A stretch of DNA of 35,705 bases from Paracoccaceae bacterium. Lineage in GTDB: Bacteria; Pseudomonadota; Alphaproteobacteria; Rhodobacterales; Rhodobacteraceae. The position numbers and the translations under genes are program-made. The notes beneath the pieces were generated by a model, which saw only the letters and a program-made list of their open reading frames with translations, was not told the origin of the DNA and made no database searches. The DNA lies in the NCBI GenBank assembly GCA_026713305.1, contig JAPOOS010000270.1, positions 1 through 35,705 of the forward strand, read 5' to 3'. Positions within the stretch are counted from its first letter, which is position 1, and every line of letters starts with the position of its first letter. Shown piece after piece: positions 1 to 8,903 of the stretch.

Positions 1-84
1 CGCGACATCAATGTCGCCTGCATGGGCATGCTGGGAATGATCTCCAGCTTGCGGTCTCCGCCTTCCCTTGAAGCGCGGCTCTGA
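1..84 (+). CDS. possible 3' end of an unidentified gene (partial)
   Basis: Frame 1 is open from the left edge to a TGA ending at base 84, giving 27 residues that end in SLEARL. Codons in this frame mostly end in G or C, as in the real genes of the window. That is the only support, because the piece is too short to assign to a family. It could equally be chance. The opposite strand is also open off the edge from an ATG near base 193 preceded by AAGGAG, but its codon use looks less like a gene. Confidence 0.25.
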   Translation, partial: RDINVACMGMLGMISSLRSPPSLEARL

Positions 85-770
85 AACCATCGCAGGTGTC
101 TTGTCAATTGGGAGGCAGGCGCCGTGGCAGACGATTCTGGTGTCCGTCGGTTTCCGAGAAAACCAGACCGTCGCATGCATGCGAGGAAACTCCTTGCATT
201 GCGCAGATATGGGCAGCGACTTGGCAAGCCCGTTCCGGTTTCACTTCAGATTGCCTGTCAGAAACATCTCAAGCTCTGAAAGGCCGCGGGCGAGATCGCC
301 CTGCAGGGCTTCATGCAACGGTTGTTGAAACGACGCCCAAGCGCTTGCACGACAGGATGAAGGATTGTGTGCACCCGCACAGTTGCCATGCGCGGACGAC
401 GAAGATCCGGGACGGCTGCCGCGGGCTTTCCCAAAGAGCTCGAACAGGCATGGCTTGGAGACCGGCGCGTTGACGGTGGAGCGGAGCGATCAGGGAACTG
501 TCCTGCCGCGGGCCGCGGTGTTGCGTGAGCGCTCCAAAGCGCTGTAGCGGAAGCTGAAGCCAGCGCCGAACGGCACAAAAGCCTGCTGTCCTGGCCAATG
601 GCAGGCTGGTCCGTGGCAAGCATGACGAAAGTCCCAGCCGATGTTTCGCCTTCCGAGGCCGCTCGCTGCCAATAGATCTGGAATGCAGCACGTTGGACTT
701 TGAAATCCAGACCGGGATTGTCCGGCTTCAAGAGGTCAATCGGTCAACTCTCGCACAATTCGAACCGGAT
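85..770. other. 686-bp stretch with no convincing gene
   Basis: Several short overlapping ORFs occur on both strands (for example 258-731 and 311-691 on the minus strand). None gives a recognisable family, a clear signal or a good ribosome binding site. The translations are rich in Arg, Ser and Pro, as expected for antisense or non-coding reading of GC-rich DNA. The stretch lies downstream of the helicase stop. It may hold a decayed gene, but no domain was recognised. No terminator hairpin with a T-run was seen after the helicase. Confidence 0.4.
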
Positions 771-3254
771 TCAGGAGTCCAGAACCAGTTGTCCGCCTGA
801 CCTGCGCCCGCCCTGGCAAATCGTCAGGTAGGAATTGAGAAGGTTCTTTTTCCTGCCGCTGTCGAACTTCACGGTCGAGTACTCCTGCCCCTCGGCAATA
901 ACCGTCCCCATGCCAAAAACCTTGTGCTGCACTCGAATTCCGATCGCGAAACCACCGTCAGGTGCATCCGGGACCGCCGACAGGCTGAAGCTGGATGTCT
1001 TCCAGTGCTTGATGTGACGCCCAGGCAGTTCCCCGAGGAATTGGGATCTAAGCGCCACCTGGATATAGCCAAAGCGCATCGTCGACTCGGCATGGGAGAT
1101 TATGCAGATTTCCTTGGCCCTTGTGATGCCTACATGAGCCAAGCGTCTCTCCTCCTCCAGCGCCTCAAGGCCGAGCATGTCCCAAGCCGTTCGCCGAGTT
1201 TCGTCGATCTCGGCAGGCTTTGGCGGCGTGCTCCAAGACGATGCGGACAATTGCAAAATGGAGCCCAATCTCGACATTTTCGCACGACCGGACTTGCTGG
1301 CGGTTAGGTTCAGGCTTTTGAGAACCGAGTTCAGTTGATCACTGGACGGCTGCTTCGGAAGTCTTGCGACCCGCTCGATCAGCCGCCGTTCTCCCGACAT
1401 GTTCAATTCGGAATTCCAATCCCCTGAAATTGCCCGGCCACTGGGCAGCTGCCCTTCTTCCCAGCCGACCAGATACACAACCTTGAATTCGGATCCCTTC
1501 GCTGCGTGCAGCGTCATCAGAGAAACCTGCTGTTCACGTTCCTTCGCACCATGCCGGGCTTCCTGGTTCATCAAGCCAACATGTTCGATGAACATTTCCA
1601 GACTGGGGTGACGTCCGGAGAATTCGGCGAACTGGACCAGATTTTCGAGACGAACGCGTGAGTCCTCGTTGTCGATGCGCTCGTAGAAATCGATCATCCC
1701 AGTGTCCTTCAGGAAGTCCGAGACAACTTCGCTCAAACTGGCAGGCATTTCTGCGGCCCCTTCAGCATTTGGAGCGCCGCCGGAATTCAGCTTCGTCAAT
1801 TGCCATGTCCAATGGTCGATCAAGGTGACAAATCGCTCGACAGCTGAAGCCATGCGCGTGGACACCTCGGCGGACCCTGCCAATTGGCGGGCGCTGTCCA
1901 TCAGCGAAAGACCGTTGCGAGTGGCGATTTCCCTTATCTTGGCAAGACTCATCGCCCCGATGCCACGGGCAGGGAAGTTGACCACTCTGTCGAAGGCAGC
2001 GCCGTCATGGACGTTGTGACACAGCCTGAGATATGCCATGGCATCCATGATTTCCTTGCGGTCATAGAAGCGGCTGCCGCCGATCACACGGTAGCCGATG
2101 CCGTGATCCACCAATTTCTGTTCAATCTCTGCCAGCCGCGCCCAAGTGCGAGACGCCACGGCGATGTCCGAACCACTGCAATAGGGGCTCTTGCCACTCT
2201 TGCCCAGCAGCGTTTCAATGCCTCGGGCAACGAAGCCCGCCTCCTCCTGATCCGACGCGGTGGAGACGACATCGACTTTGCGAGCGTCTCCATCATCGGG
2301 AATTCCGGGTTCGAGAACCTTGGGATGCCGATCAATGTTGTGCTGAATGAGACCGACTGCCGCTCCAAGTATATGGCGCGTGGAACGATAGTTGCGTTCG
2401 AGCTTGACAATCTTCGCGCCCGGGAACTGGTTCTCGAACTCCAGCATGATTCTGGGCCGCGCACCGCGCCAGCTGTAGATAGCCTGATCGTCATCCCCGA
2501 CGCAGCAAATGTTGCGATGACCTAGCGCCAGCAGGCGCAACCACTTGTATTGGGCGATGTTGGTGTCTTGATACTCGTCCACCAGCAGATAGCGCAGCAT
2601 GTTTTGGTACTTCTCCAAAACCGCGTCGTTTTCGGAGAACAGCTTCACAACATGCAGAATCAGATCGCCAAAATCAGCGGCGTTGGATTTGCGCAAAATC
2701 TCCTGGTAGGCGCTGTAAAGGCGGATCGCAAGACCGCCCGGATGTCGCCAGTCACGGTCGTCAAGATCGTCGGGAAACAGTCCGTCGTTCTTCCATTTGT
2801 CGATCTTGCTCTTGAATTCCCTTGGCGTCCAGTCCTCCGACGTTATGTTTTTGGCTTTCAGCAATTGCTTTATCGTGCGCAACTGGTCATCGCTGTTGTA
2901 GATGGTGAAGTTCGGTGCAAGGCCCACCCTCTCGGCTTCGTACCTGAGAATCCGCGCGCACATCGAATGAAAGGTCCCAACCCAGCGCAACCTAACGCGG
3001 GAAATCCCGGTTATCGCCTCCACTCTTTCCTTGAGTTCGTTTGCTGCTCTGTTGGTGAACGTCACTGCCAGGATGTTGTGAGGTTCTGCAAGGCCACACT
3101 CAATGATGTATGCCATGCGGCTGGTCAGCGTGCGCGTCTTCCCCGTTCCGGCCCCTGCGACAATCAGGACGGGACCATCGACAGCTTCGACAGCTTCGAT
3201 CTGTCGCTCGTTCAGCTCCTCGACAAAGGCCGGTGAATTGTTCGTGCTCTGCAA
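771..3254 (-). CDS. uvrD: UvrD/PcrA-type ATP-dependent DNA helicase
   Basis: Superfamily 1A 3'-5' helicase that unwinds DNA in mismatch and nucleotide excision repair. The N-terminus has a Q-motif (LNERQIEAVE) and Walker A (AGAGTGKT, about residues 33-40). Walker B (LLVDEYQDT), GDDDQAIYSWRGA and LERNYRST follow in order, then LMTLHAAKGSEF and RRLAHVGITRAKE. A C-terminal Tudor-like tail (HKVFGMGTVIAEG) matches PcrA/UvrD proteins. The ORF track starts at 3386, but a TTG at 3254 with AGGAG eight bases upstream fits the family N-terminus better, giving 827 residues. The gene is oddly long because about 90 residues are inserted between GWEEGQLPS and the EEERRLAHVGITRA motif, where relatives have roughly 15. 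It is divergent from terC. UvrD works with MutL, encoded about 1.4 kb away. Family assignment is firm; the exact start is less so. Confidence 0.93.
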   Translation of the reverse strand: MQSTNNSPAFVEELNERQIEAVEAVDGPVLIVAGAGTGKTRTLTSRMAYIIECGLAEPHNILAVTFTNRAANELKERVEAITGISRVRLRWVGTFHSMCARILRYEAERVGLAPNFTIYNSDDQLRTIKQLLKAKNITSEDWTPREFKSKIDKWKNDGLFPDDLDDRDWRHPGGLAIRLYSAYQEILRKSNAADFGDLILHVVKLFSENDAVLEKYQNMLRYLLVDEYQDTNIAQYKWLRLLALGHRNICCVGDDDQAIYSWRGARPRIMLEFENQFPGAKIVKLERNYRSTRHILGAAVGLIQHNIDRHPKVLEPGIPDDGDARKVDVVSTASDQEEAGFVARGIETLLGKSGKSPYCSGSDIAVASRTWARLAEIEQKLVDHGIGYRVIGGSRFYDRKEIMDAMAYLRLCHNVHDGAAFDRVVNFPARGIGAMSLAKIREIATRNGLSLMDSARQLAGSAEVSTRMASAVERFVTLIDHWTWQLTKLNSGGAPNAEGAAEMPASLSEVVSDFLKDTGMIDFYERIDNEDSRVRLENLVQFAEFSGRHPSLEMFIEHVGLMNQEARHGAKEREQQVSLMTLHAAKGSEFKVVYLVGWEEGQLPSGRAISGDWNSELNMSGERRLIERVARLPKQPSSDQLNSVLKSLNLTASKSGRAKMSRLGSILQLSASSWSTPPKPAEIDETRRTAWDMLGLEALEEERRLAHVGITRAKEICIISHAESTMRFGYIQVALRSQFLGELPGRHIKHWKTSSFSLSAVPDAPDGGFAIGIRVQHKVFGMGTVIAEGQEYSTVKFDSGRKKNLLNSYLTICQGGRRSGGQLVLDS

Positions 3255-3724
3255 ACCAAGTTCTCCTGTCCGGAGGTCATTGAAACATCCAGGAGTTCTA
3301 TCAGGATTGACGCCTGACCGACAACTGGACTTGAACCACTCGCCGAAGTTGGCGTGAGGCGTCAAGCCAGCCCTGAACGCAGCCACACGGGCGTCTTCAG
3401 GGATGACTGCAACCGTGCCAATCCCGTTCGACCGGAATTGGCGGACATTTCCACCTCGACCCTACGCTCCAGCGACCGTGCAATTGCCGAGTCGGAAACA
3501 CATTGCACATGTACGCCTTCCCGGCTGCCGACTGGAAGGCGAAGTTCATGCCCTGCTCGTTCCATTTGCCGGGATTTGCACATCGCATTCGATTGCACAT
3601 GGAGTTTCGCGTTGAAACCGTCAGGGCAAACATTACATCTCTGGACAAGTCAGGTTGCTCCGCGCACTTCGCGGAATCATGCAGCCGCGATGCCCTAAGC
3701 AACCTGCGGGAGTGAAGTAAGTCA
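3255..3724. other. divergent intergenic region between helicase and terC
   Basis: This region separates two divergently transcribed genes and must hold both promoters. I could not pick a convincing -35/-10 pair. The overlapping short ORFs give no recognisable protein. The last 75 bases hold the structured element listed separately. Confidence 0.5.
3651..3706 (+). promoter_or_regulatory. structured 5' leader upstream of terC (possible riboswitch or attenuator)
   Basis: A perfect 9-bp inverted repeat, CAGGTTGCT (3651-3659) and AGCAACCTG (3698-3706), encloses a perfect 5-bp hairpin CCGCG-cactt-CGCGG (3660-3674). A weaker GCA/TGC stem (3681-3693) lies in the same interior. Together they can fold as a multi-branch junction that closes just before the GGGAG ribosome binding site (3708-3712). 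TerC-family genes in other bacteria are often controlled by the Mn-sensing yybP-ykoY riboswitch, but I do not see that consensus. The regulatory role is inference from position and symmetry. Confidence 0.4.
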
Positions 3725-4426
3725 ATGTTCGAAACCGAAGTCATTGCCGCGTTTCTCTCGCTGTGCCTGTTGGAAATCGTGCTGGGCATAGACAACGTTC
3801 TTTTCATCGCGATCGTTGCCGCACGGCTTCCCAAGGAACGTCGCCGGACCGCTAGGATCATCGGCCTCTCGATTGGGTTGCTGCTTCGAATAGCGCTCCT
3901 GTTCTCGATCACCTGGCTGCTGACGCTGAATCAGCCGGTCATGACGGTGCTGGAGCTCGATCTCAGTTGGCGCGATCTGATCATGATCGGGGGAGGCGGC
4001 TTTCTCGTGATCAAGGCGGTTCACGAAATCATCAGGCAGGTCGAGGAAGAATCGGGAGTGCCCGAAGCTCGCGACACCAGCTTTGTGAGCGTGATCCTGC
4101 AGATCGCCATTATCGATGTCGTGTTTTCGATAGACTCCGTATTGACTGCCGTTGGCATTGCCGAGGAAATATGGGTCATGATTGCCGCCATTCTTGTCGC
4201 AATAGTGGTGATGATCGTTGCCGCCGAGTCGGTGGCGGGATTTCTTGAACGTTATCCGTGGATGAAGATGATTGGACTGGCGCTGCTGGTGCTTGTCGGC
4301 GTGGTTCTGATTGCGGACGGCTTTCATCATCATGTCGATCGCAGGTATGTGTATCTCGCAGTCGTGCTGGCGATCGTCGTGTCGGTTGTGCGGCTGACGC
4401 TGACCAAGCGCCGGAACAGGGCCTGA
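3725..4426 (+). CDS. TerC-family integral membrane protein
   Basis: A 233-residue protein with about seven membrane segments, the usual size for short TerC/Alx-type proteins. The family signature acidic residues sit in membrane helices: LGIDNVLFIAIV near the N-terminus and VFSIDSVLTAVG in the middle. The family includes Mn2+ or other metal exporters and tellurite-resistance proteins, and also supplies metals to exported proteins; the substrate here cannot be told. A His cluster (GFHHHVD) follows the last large loop. The ATG at 3725 is preceded by GGGAG at 12 bases, slightly long spacing. It is followed after 215 bases by mutL on the same strand. The potential structured leader suggests post-transcriptional control. 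Confidence 0.9.
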   Translation: MFETEVIAAFLSLCLLEIVLGIDNVLFIAIVAARLPKERRRTARIIGLSIGLLLRIALLFSITWLLTLNQPVMTVLELDLSWRDLIMIGGGGFLVIKAVHEIIRQVEEESGVPEARDTSFVSVILQIAIIDVVFSIDSVLTAVGIAEEIWVMIAAILVAIVVMIVAAESVAGFLERYPWMKMIGLALLVLVGVVLIADGFHHHVDRRYVYLAVVLAIVVSVVRLTLTKRRNRA

Positions 4427-4641
4427 ACCGTTCTTGAGGAGGCGCAACTGGAAGCCACTGTTTCGCTGCCCAGAATTGGCCAAAAGGCGGCGGCGGACGC
4501 CAAACGTTCTTGACGCTGCCTTCGAACGCAGCGCATTTGACGCAACGCTCGCAACGAACGACGAACACTTCCAGTCGCTGCACAGCCTTTGACTCTTGTC
4601 GCTGCACGGTCTTGAGCCTGGCCAAACATGGATTGCCAACT

Positions 4642-6498
4642 ATGCCAAACAGCTCAAATCCAGCCTCCGTCCCTCCGACGGAACGGCGCATAGGCAGACT
4701 GAGCGAGGTCTCGATAAACCAGATCGCCGCAGGCGAGGTTCTCGAAAGGCCGGCTTCCGCCGTAAAGGAACTGATAGAAAACGCGATTGATGCCGATGCC
4801 ACCCGCATTGAGATCACAGTCGTGAATGCCGGGAGAAATCTGATTCGTGTCGCCGACAACGGTTGCGGGATTGCTTCCGACGACCTGAAGCTGGCAGTTG
4901 AAAGGCACGCCACGTCGAAGATTTCCGACGCAAACCTCAATGACATCCGCACCTTGGGATTTCGGGGCGAGGCTCTGCCTTCGATGGGCTCCGTGGGCCA
5001 GTTGACAGTCAAGTCCAGGTGGCACGACAGCGACAGGGCGTTTCAGATCGAAGTCGATTCCGGCAATTTGGTCGGTGTGCGACCGGCAGCCTTGCGGGAA
5101 GGCACGATTGTCGAACTTCGGCAACTGTTTTCGAAAACCCCCGCCAGGCTGAAGTTCCTGCGTTCGAACAAGGCCGAGACGAGAGCCATCAACAGTGTCG
5201 TTCGGACGTTGGCCATGGCAACGCCCAAAGTCGGCTATTCGCTGCACAGCGGGTCGGAAACAGGCCGCCTTCAACGCGTTTTGTCGATGCCACCGGAATC
5301 CGAATCGGATGGCGACCCATTCCGTCTTCGCCTGACGCGCCTGTTCAAGTCTGAGTTTCTCGAAAACACCGTTGCCTTCGAGCGTGAACTGTCGGGAGTT
5401 GCCGTGCGCGGCTTCTGCGGGTTGCCCACCTATGTGCGCAGCGCAACCTCCGCCCAGCACTTCTTTGTCAACGGAAGAGGGATCCGGGACCGCCTCTTCC
5501 TGGGCCTCGTCAGGGGCGCCTACGGCGATCTCGTGTCCAGCGGCAAGCACCCGGTCATTGTCCTGTTCATGGAATGCCCGTCCGAAATGATAGACGTCAA
5601 CGTGCATCCAGCCAAGACGGAGATCCGATTTCGCGAACCCGGCTTGATCCGTGCCGTTACAATCAGCGCCATACAGGACGCCCTGGCAAGGGAGGGTCAC
5701 CGCACGGCGCCGAGCGTATCCCGCGCAATGACCAGTCGCCTTGCGCCTGGCCGGCCGGAATCGACAGCGGCCAACCCGGATCAGGCCGATCAGCGAGAAG
5801 GGGGTTCGACCGGGCGGCATGGAAGTCTTCTGGATGCGGACGCAACGGCCGCAAAGCCTCTCGGTTCCTTTGAACCAGCCGCTGAACCGGGTTCTGTGGC
5901 CGACCCGAAGGCGCTTGAACATCCGCTTGGGGCTGCGCGCATGCAGGTGCACCGCAATTACATCGTGTCCCAAACGGCGGATGGCATTGTTCTTGTTGAT
6001 CAGCATGCTGCAGCGGAGCGTCTCGTGTTCGAGGAACTCAAGAAAGCCTACCATGCGGGCAAGCCCGATTCCCGAGCTCTCCTGGTTCCCGAAGTCGTCG
6101 AATTGGAGCAGAACGACATCGACCGACTGTTGGAAGTCAAGGAAGAGCTTGCAGCGCTGGGCCTGACAGTCGATCGCTTTGGTCCAGGCGCCGTTTGCGT
6201 TCGGCAGATTCCTGCGATTCTCGGCGAAGTCTCGTGCAAGGACTTGCTGCAGGACATTGCCGACGGTCTCGGCGCCGGCGAAAGGGTCCGCGTGTTGGAA
6301 AAGCGCATGAACGATGTCCTCAGCACAATTGCATGCCATGGGTCCATCCGGTCAGGCAGCGTTCTGAGCGTGAACGAAATGAATGCGTTGTTGCGCAAAA
6401 TGGAGGTGACGCCCCACTCGGGTCAGTGCAACCATGGCCGGCCAACTTGGCTTGAATTGAAGCTCTCCGACATCGAGCGCATGTTCGGCCGCAGGTAG
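4642..6498 (+). CDS. mutL: DNA mismatch repair protein MutL
   Basis: A 618-residue MutL that couples mismatch recognition by MutS to strand removal. The N-terminal GHKL ATPase has VKELIENAIDA (catalytic Glu about residue 43), VADNGCGI and LGFRGEALPSMGSV. A transducer domain with DVNVHPAKTEIRF follows, then a low-complexity linker. The C-terminal domain carries DQHAAAERLVFEE, which fits the DQHAxxExxxxE endonuclease motif, and CNHGRPT. This indicates a nicking-type MutL, as in bacteria lacking MutH and Dam. The track ORF begins at 4510, but homology starts at the ATG at 4642 (MPNSSNPASV...), and the upstream 44 codons look non-coding. A weak hairpin follows the stop. Confidence 0.96.
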   Translation: MPNSSNPASVPPTERRIGRLSEVSINQIAAGEVLERPASAVKELIENAIDADATRIEITVVNAGRNLIRVADNGCGIASDDLKLAVERHATSKISDANLNDIRTLGFRGEALPSMGSVGQLTVKSRWHDSDRAFQIEVDSGNLVGVRPAALREGTIVELRQLFSKTPARLKFLRSNKAETRAINSVVRTLAMATPKVGYSLHSGSETGRLQRVLSMPPESESDGDPFRLRLTRLFKSEFLENTVAFERELSGVAVRGFCGLPTYVRSATSAQHFFVNGRGIRDRLFLGLVRGAYGDLVSSGKHPVIVLFMECPSEMIDVNVHPAKTEIRFREPGLIRAVTISAIQDALAREGHRTAPSVSRAMTSRLAPGRPESTAANPDQADQREGGSTGRHGSLLDADATAAKPLGSFEPAAEPGSVADPKALEHPLGAARMQVHRNYIVSQTADGIVLVDQHAAAERLVFEELKKAYHAGKPDSRALLVPEVVELEQNDIDRLLEVKEELAALGLTVDRFGPGAVCVRQIPAILGEVSCKDLLQDIADGLGAGERVRVLEKRMNDVLSTIACHGSIRSGSVLSVNEMNALLRKMEVTPHSGQCNHGRPTWLELKLSDIERMFGRR

Positions 6499-6511
6499 CC
6501 GGACGCCCGGC
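6498..6511 (+). terminator. weak hairpin just after mutL stop
   Basis: GCCGG-acgc-CCGGC forms a 5-bp GC-rich stem starting at the last base of the mutL stop codon. It is followed only by GTTTG, not a proper T-run, so intrinsic termination would be weak. The position after the stop is the main support. Confidence 0.3.
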
Positions 6512-6761
6512 GTTTGCCTGCATTGGTCCAGGCTGATTCCGCAAGGACGACCGCGTTGCATTGCCGTCGAGCCGAACTTGAAAGGGCCGGTTGGTCTTCA
6601 ACAGGAGTCGGCGAAGTCCTCACGGCCTTCCCTTCAGATTGCAAATCGCTCTTGAACGGCAGCAATCTCTGGATTTGCCTCCAAACTTGGCTTAGGACAG
6701 CGCTTCCGCATTACTCGCTGGGGCACACGGTCCCAAGCGGCTGAAAGAAGAGTGAGCGTTG

Positions 6762-8903
6762 ATGACCAGAAGTCGCCCGGTTGTTGCCGGCATCGATGCC
6801 GGCGGCACAATGACAGACACCATCCTCGTGGACCAGAGCGGTGAATTTACCGTTGGCAAGGCTGCCACCACTCCCCAATGCGAGGCTCTCGGCTTTCTGG
6901 AATCAGCGGAGGAAGCGTGCCACTATCGAGGCATTGGGCTGGAAACCATGTTCCGCAACGTCGATGTCGTTCTTTATTCGGGCACTGGCATGCTCAATGT
7001 TCTGCTGTCGAGGACCGGCCGTCGGCTTGGCCTGATCACGACACGTGGCATGGAGGACATGGTTCTCATGGGGAGGGGCCTGCAAGCATGGAGCGGCTAC
7101 TCCTACAGCGACCGGCTTCATGCCGTTACCCACTGCCATCCCGAACCTCTGGTCAGCCGTCTCGACACGTTCGGCGTGACAGAACGGATAGATCATTTTG
7201 GGGACGTGATCATTGAACTCTACGAGCATGAAGTCCGAGACGCCGTCATCACGCTGATTGATCGGCGGGTCGAGGCGATTTGTGTTTGTCTGCTCTTTGC
7301 ACACGTCAATCCAACCCACGAAAGGAGGATTGCCGAAATCGCAAGGGCCGAGCTGAAGGCGCATGGCTCCGAAACCGACCTGTATCTGAGCCACGATGTC
7401 CGGCCTGTGGTGCGCGAGCAATCGCGGCTAAATTCCGTGCTCATTGAAGCCTATGCCACCGGCCGTGGCCGGCAACAGCTGGCCTCGATTCAGGACACGG
7501 CTGCACGGCACGGATTTCGGCACACGGTGCAGACGCTGCAATCATTCGGCGGCTTGACATCCATAGCGCATCCACATCTGCACGAGACAATGGTTTCAGG
7601 TCCCATCGGCGGCATTCTCGGGGCACAGTATGTCGGCCGCTTGATTGGAACCGATTCCCTGGTTGTATCCGATTTGGGGGGCACCAGCTTCGACATGGGC
7701 ATCATCACGCGCGGCCAGGTCAGAATCGAGCACGAACCCGTCATGGGACGGTTCAAGCTCAATCTGCCCATGATTGCCATGGACACGATCGGAGCAGGCG
7801 CAGGAATGCACCTCAAGGTGGATCCAGTGACCGGCAAGGTCAGCCTGGGGCCGGACAGCGCTGGCTCCGAACCTGGTCCCGTGTGCTTTGACAAAGGGAA
7901 TCTGCAACCAACGGTCTGTGACTGCGATGCCATTCTCGGAAGACTGAACCCCGAGTACTTTCTGGGTGGCAAGGTCAGGCTGAATGTCGAGCTTGCACAT
8001 GAGGCGTTTCGAAAGCGCTGTGCGGAACCGCTGGGCATCGACAATGTGCATGACGCCGCCGAGGGAATGCTGACCATGCTCGAGTCGGAAGCCTCAACAG
8101 CCTTGCGACGGATTCTGTCGGCACAAGGCATTCATCCTTCCGAATATGCCCTGCTGTCCTACGGTGGTTCGGGACCGTTGCACCTCGGGGGCTACAGCCG
8201 CGACATTGGGTTCTCGGACATATTGACGTTCAAGTTCGCGGCGGCGTTTTCCGCGTTTGGATGCACGACTGCCGACTACCAGAAACGCTTCAGCCGGTCG
8301 GTCAGGCTGGACGTTCCGTTGGCGGGAGATGAAGAGGAAATGTCGCATGTCGCTCGACGCATCGACATCGTCTGGAACGATCTTCGGCGACAGGCTGGCA
8401 ACCAAATGAAGGCGGACGGCCATTCCGCGAACAACGTCCATTGCAAGCCGTTCCTGCTGATGCGCTTCACGGGACAGCTGGAGGATGTCGAGATTGCCTC
8501 CCCCATCGAATTGGTCGCTGACAGCAAGGGCCTCGAAACCGTAGTCGCAACTTTCGTTGACACATATCGCAAGATCAATCGCTGCGTTTCCACCTACGGA
8601 CAGGCCGGCGTCACGATCGTCGAACTGGGCGTCGCCGCTTCAGCAGCGAAGATAAAGCCGAAACTGGTCCGCAAACAGCTGGGTTCGCCGTCTCCCTGCC
8701 AAAACACGCACAAGGGCCAAAGGGAAGTCTACTTTGGCGGAAGCTGGCATTCCACCGACTTGTGGGAAATGGACGGCCTGCAGCCCGGCAACGAAATCGG
8801 CGGACCCGCCGTCATCGAACACCCGGCAACCACGCTTGTGGTGCATCCCGGCGATCAGGTGTTCGTGGACGAGTGGTCAATCCTCCACTACCGCCACGGA
8901 TGA
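6762..8903 (+). CDS. acxA: acetone-carboxylase-type beta subunit (hydantoinase A/oxoprolinase family)
   Basis: A 713-residue ATPase subunit of the HyuA/oxoprolinase family. GIDAGGTMTDTILVD at residues 10-24 is the phosphate-binding loop of the actin-like fold. SDLGGTSFDMGI near residue 303 is the second phosphate motif, and VSGPIGGILGAQYVG lies just before it. The length and whole-protein pattern fit acetone carboxylase AcxA closely (for example GMEDMVLMGRG, FSAFGCTTADY and the C-terminal GGPAVIEHPATTLVV). In that enzyme this subunit phosphorylates the ketone and bicarbonate using ATP. The track begins at an adjacent TTG (6759); the ATG at 6762 is preferred. It overlaps the next gene by ATGA, so translation is probably coupled. 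The gamma-subunit gene downstream separates this from ordinary hydantoinases. The actual substrate is unproven. Confidence 0.85.
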   Translation: MTRSRPVVAGIDAGGTMTDTILVDQSGEFTVGKAATTPQCEALGFLESAEEACHYRGIGLETMFRNVDVVLYSGTGMLNVLLSRTGRRLGLITTRGMEDMVLMGRGLQAWSGYSYSDRLHAVTHCHPEPLVSRLDTFGVTERIDHFGDVIIELYEHEVRDAVITLIDRRVEAICVCLLFAHVNPTHERRIAEIARAELKAHGSETDLYLSHDVRPVVREQSRLNSVLIEAYATGRGRQQLASIQDTAARHGFRHTVQTLQSFGGLTSIAHPHLHETMVSGPIGGILGAQYVGRLIGTDSLVVSDLGGTSFDMGIITRGQVRIEHEPVMGRFKLNLPMIAMDTIGAGAGMHLKVDPVTGKVSLGPDSAGSEPGPVCFDKGNLQPTVCDCDAILGRLNPEYFLGGKVRLNVELAHEAFRKRCAEPLGIDNVHDAAEGMLTMLESEASTALRRILSAQGIHPSEYALLSYGGSGPLHLGGYSRDIGFSDILTFKFAAAFSAFGCTTADYQKRFSRSVRLDVPLAGDEEEMSHVARRIDIVWNDLRRQAGNQMKADGHSANNVHCKPFLLMRFTGQLEDVEIASPIELVADSKGLETVVATFVDTYRKINRCVSTYGQAGVTIVELGVAASAAKIKPKLVRKQLGSPSPCQNTHKGQREVYFGGSWHSTDLWEMDGLQPGNEIGGPAVIEHPATTLVVHPGDQVFVDEWSILHYRHG

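Noticed and set aside
3600-3724. yybP-ykoY manganese riboswitch upstream of terC
   Set aside because: The conserved loop sequences of that class could not be found; only a generic multi-stem fold is supported.
3725-4639. Minus-strand ORF 3722-4639 opposite terC
   Set aside because: It is His/Asp/Asn-rich because it reads the complement of hydrophobic membrane-helix codons; no domain.
4654-6339. 561-residue minus-strand ORF
   Set aside because: It lies wholly antisense to mutL, whose motifs are intact; the translation has no domain and arises from GC-rich codon use.
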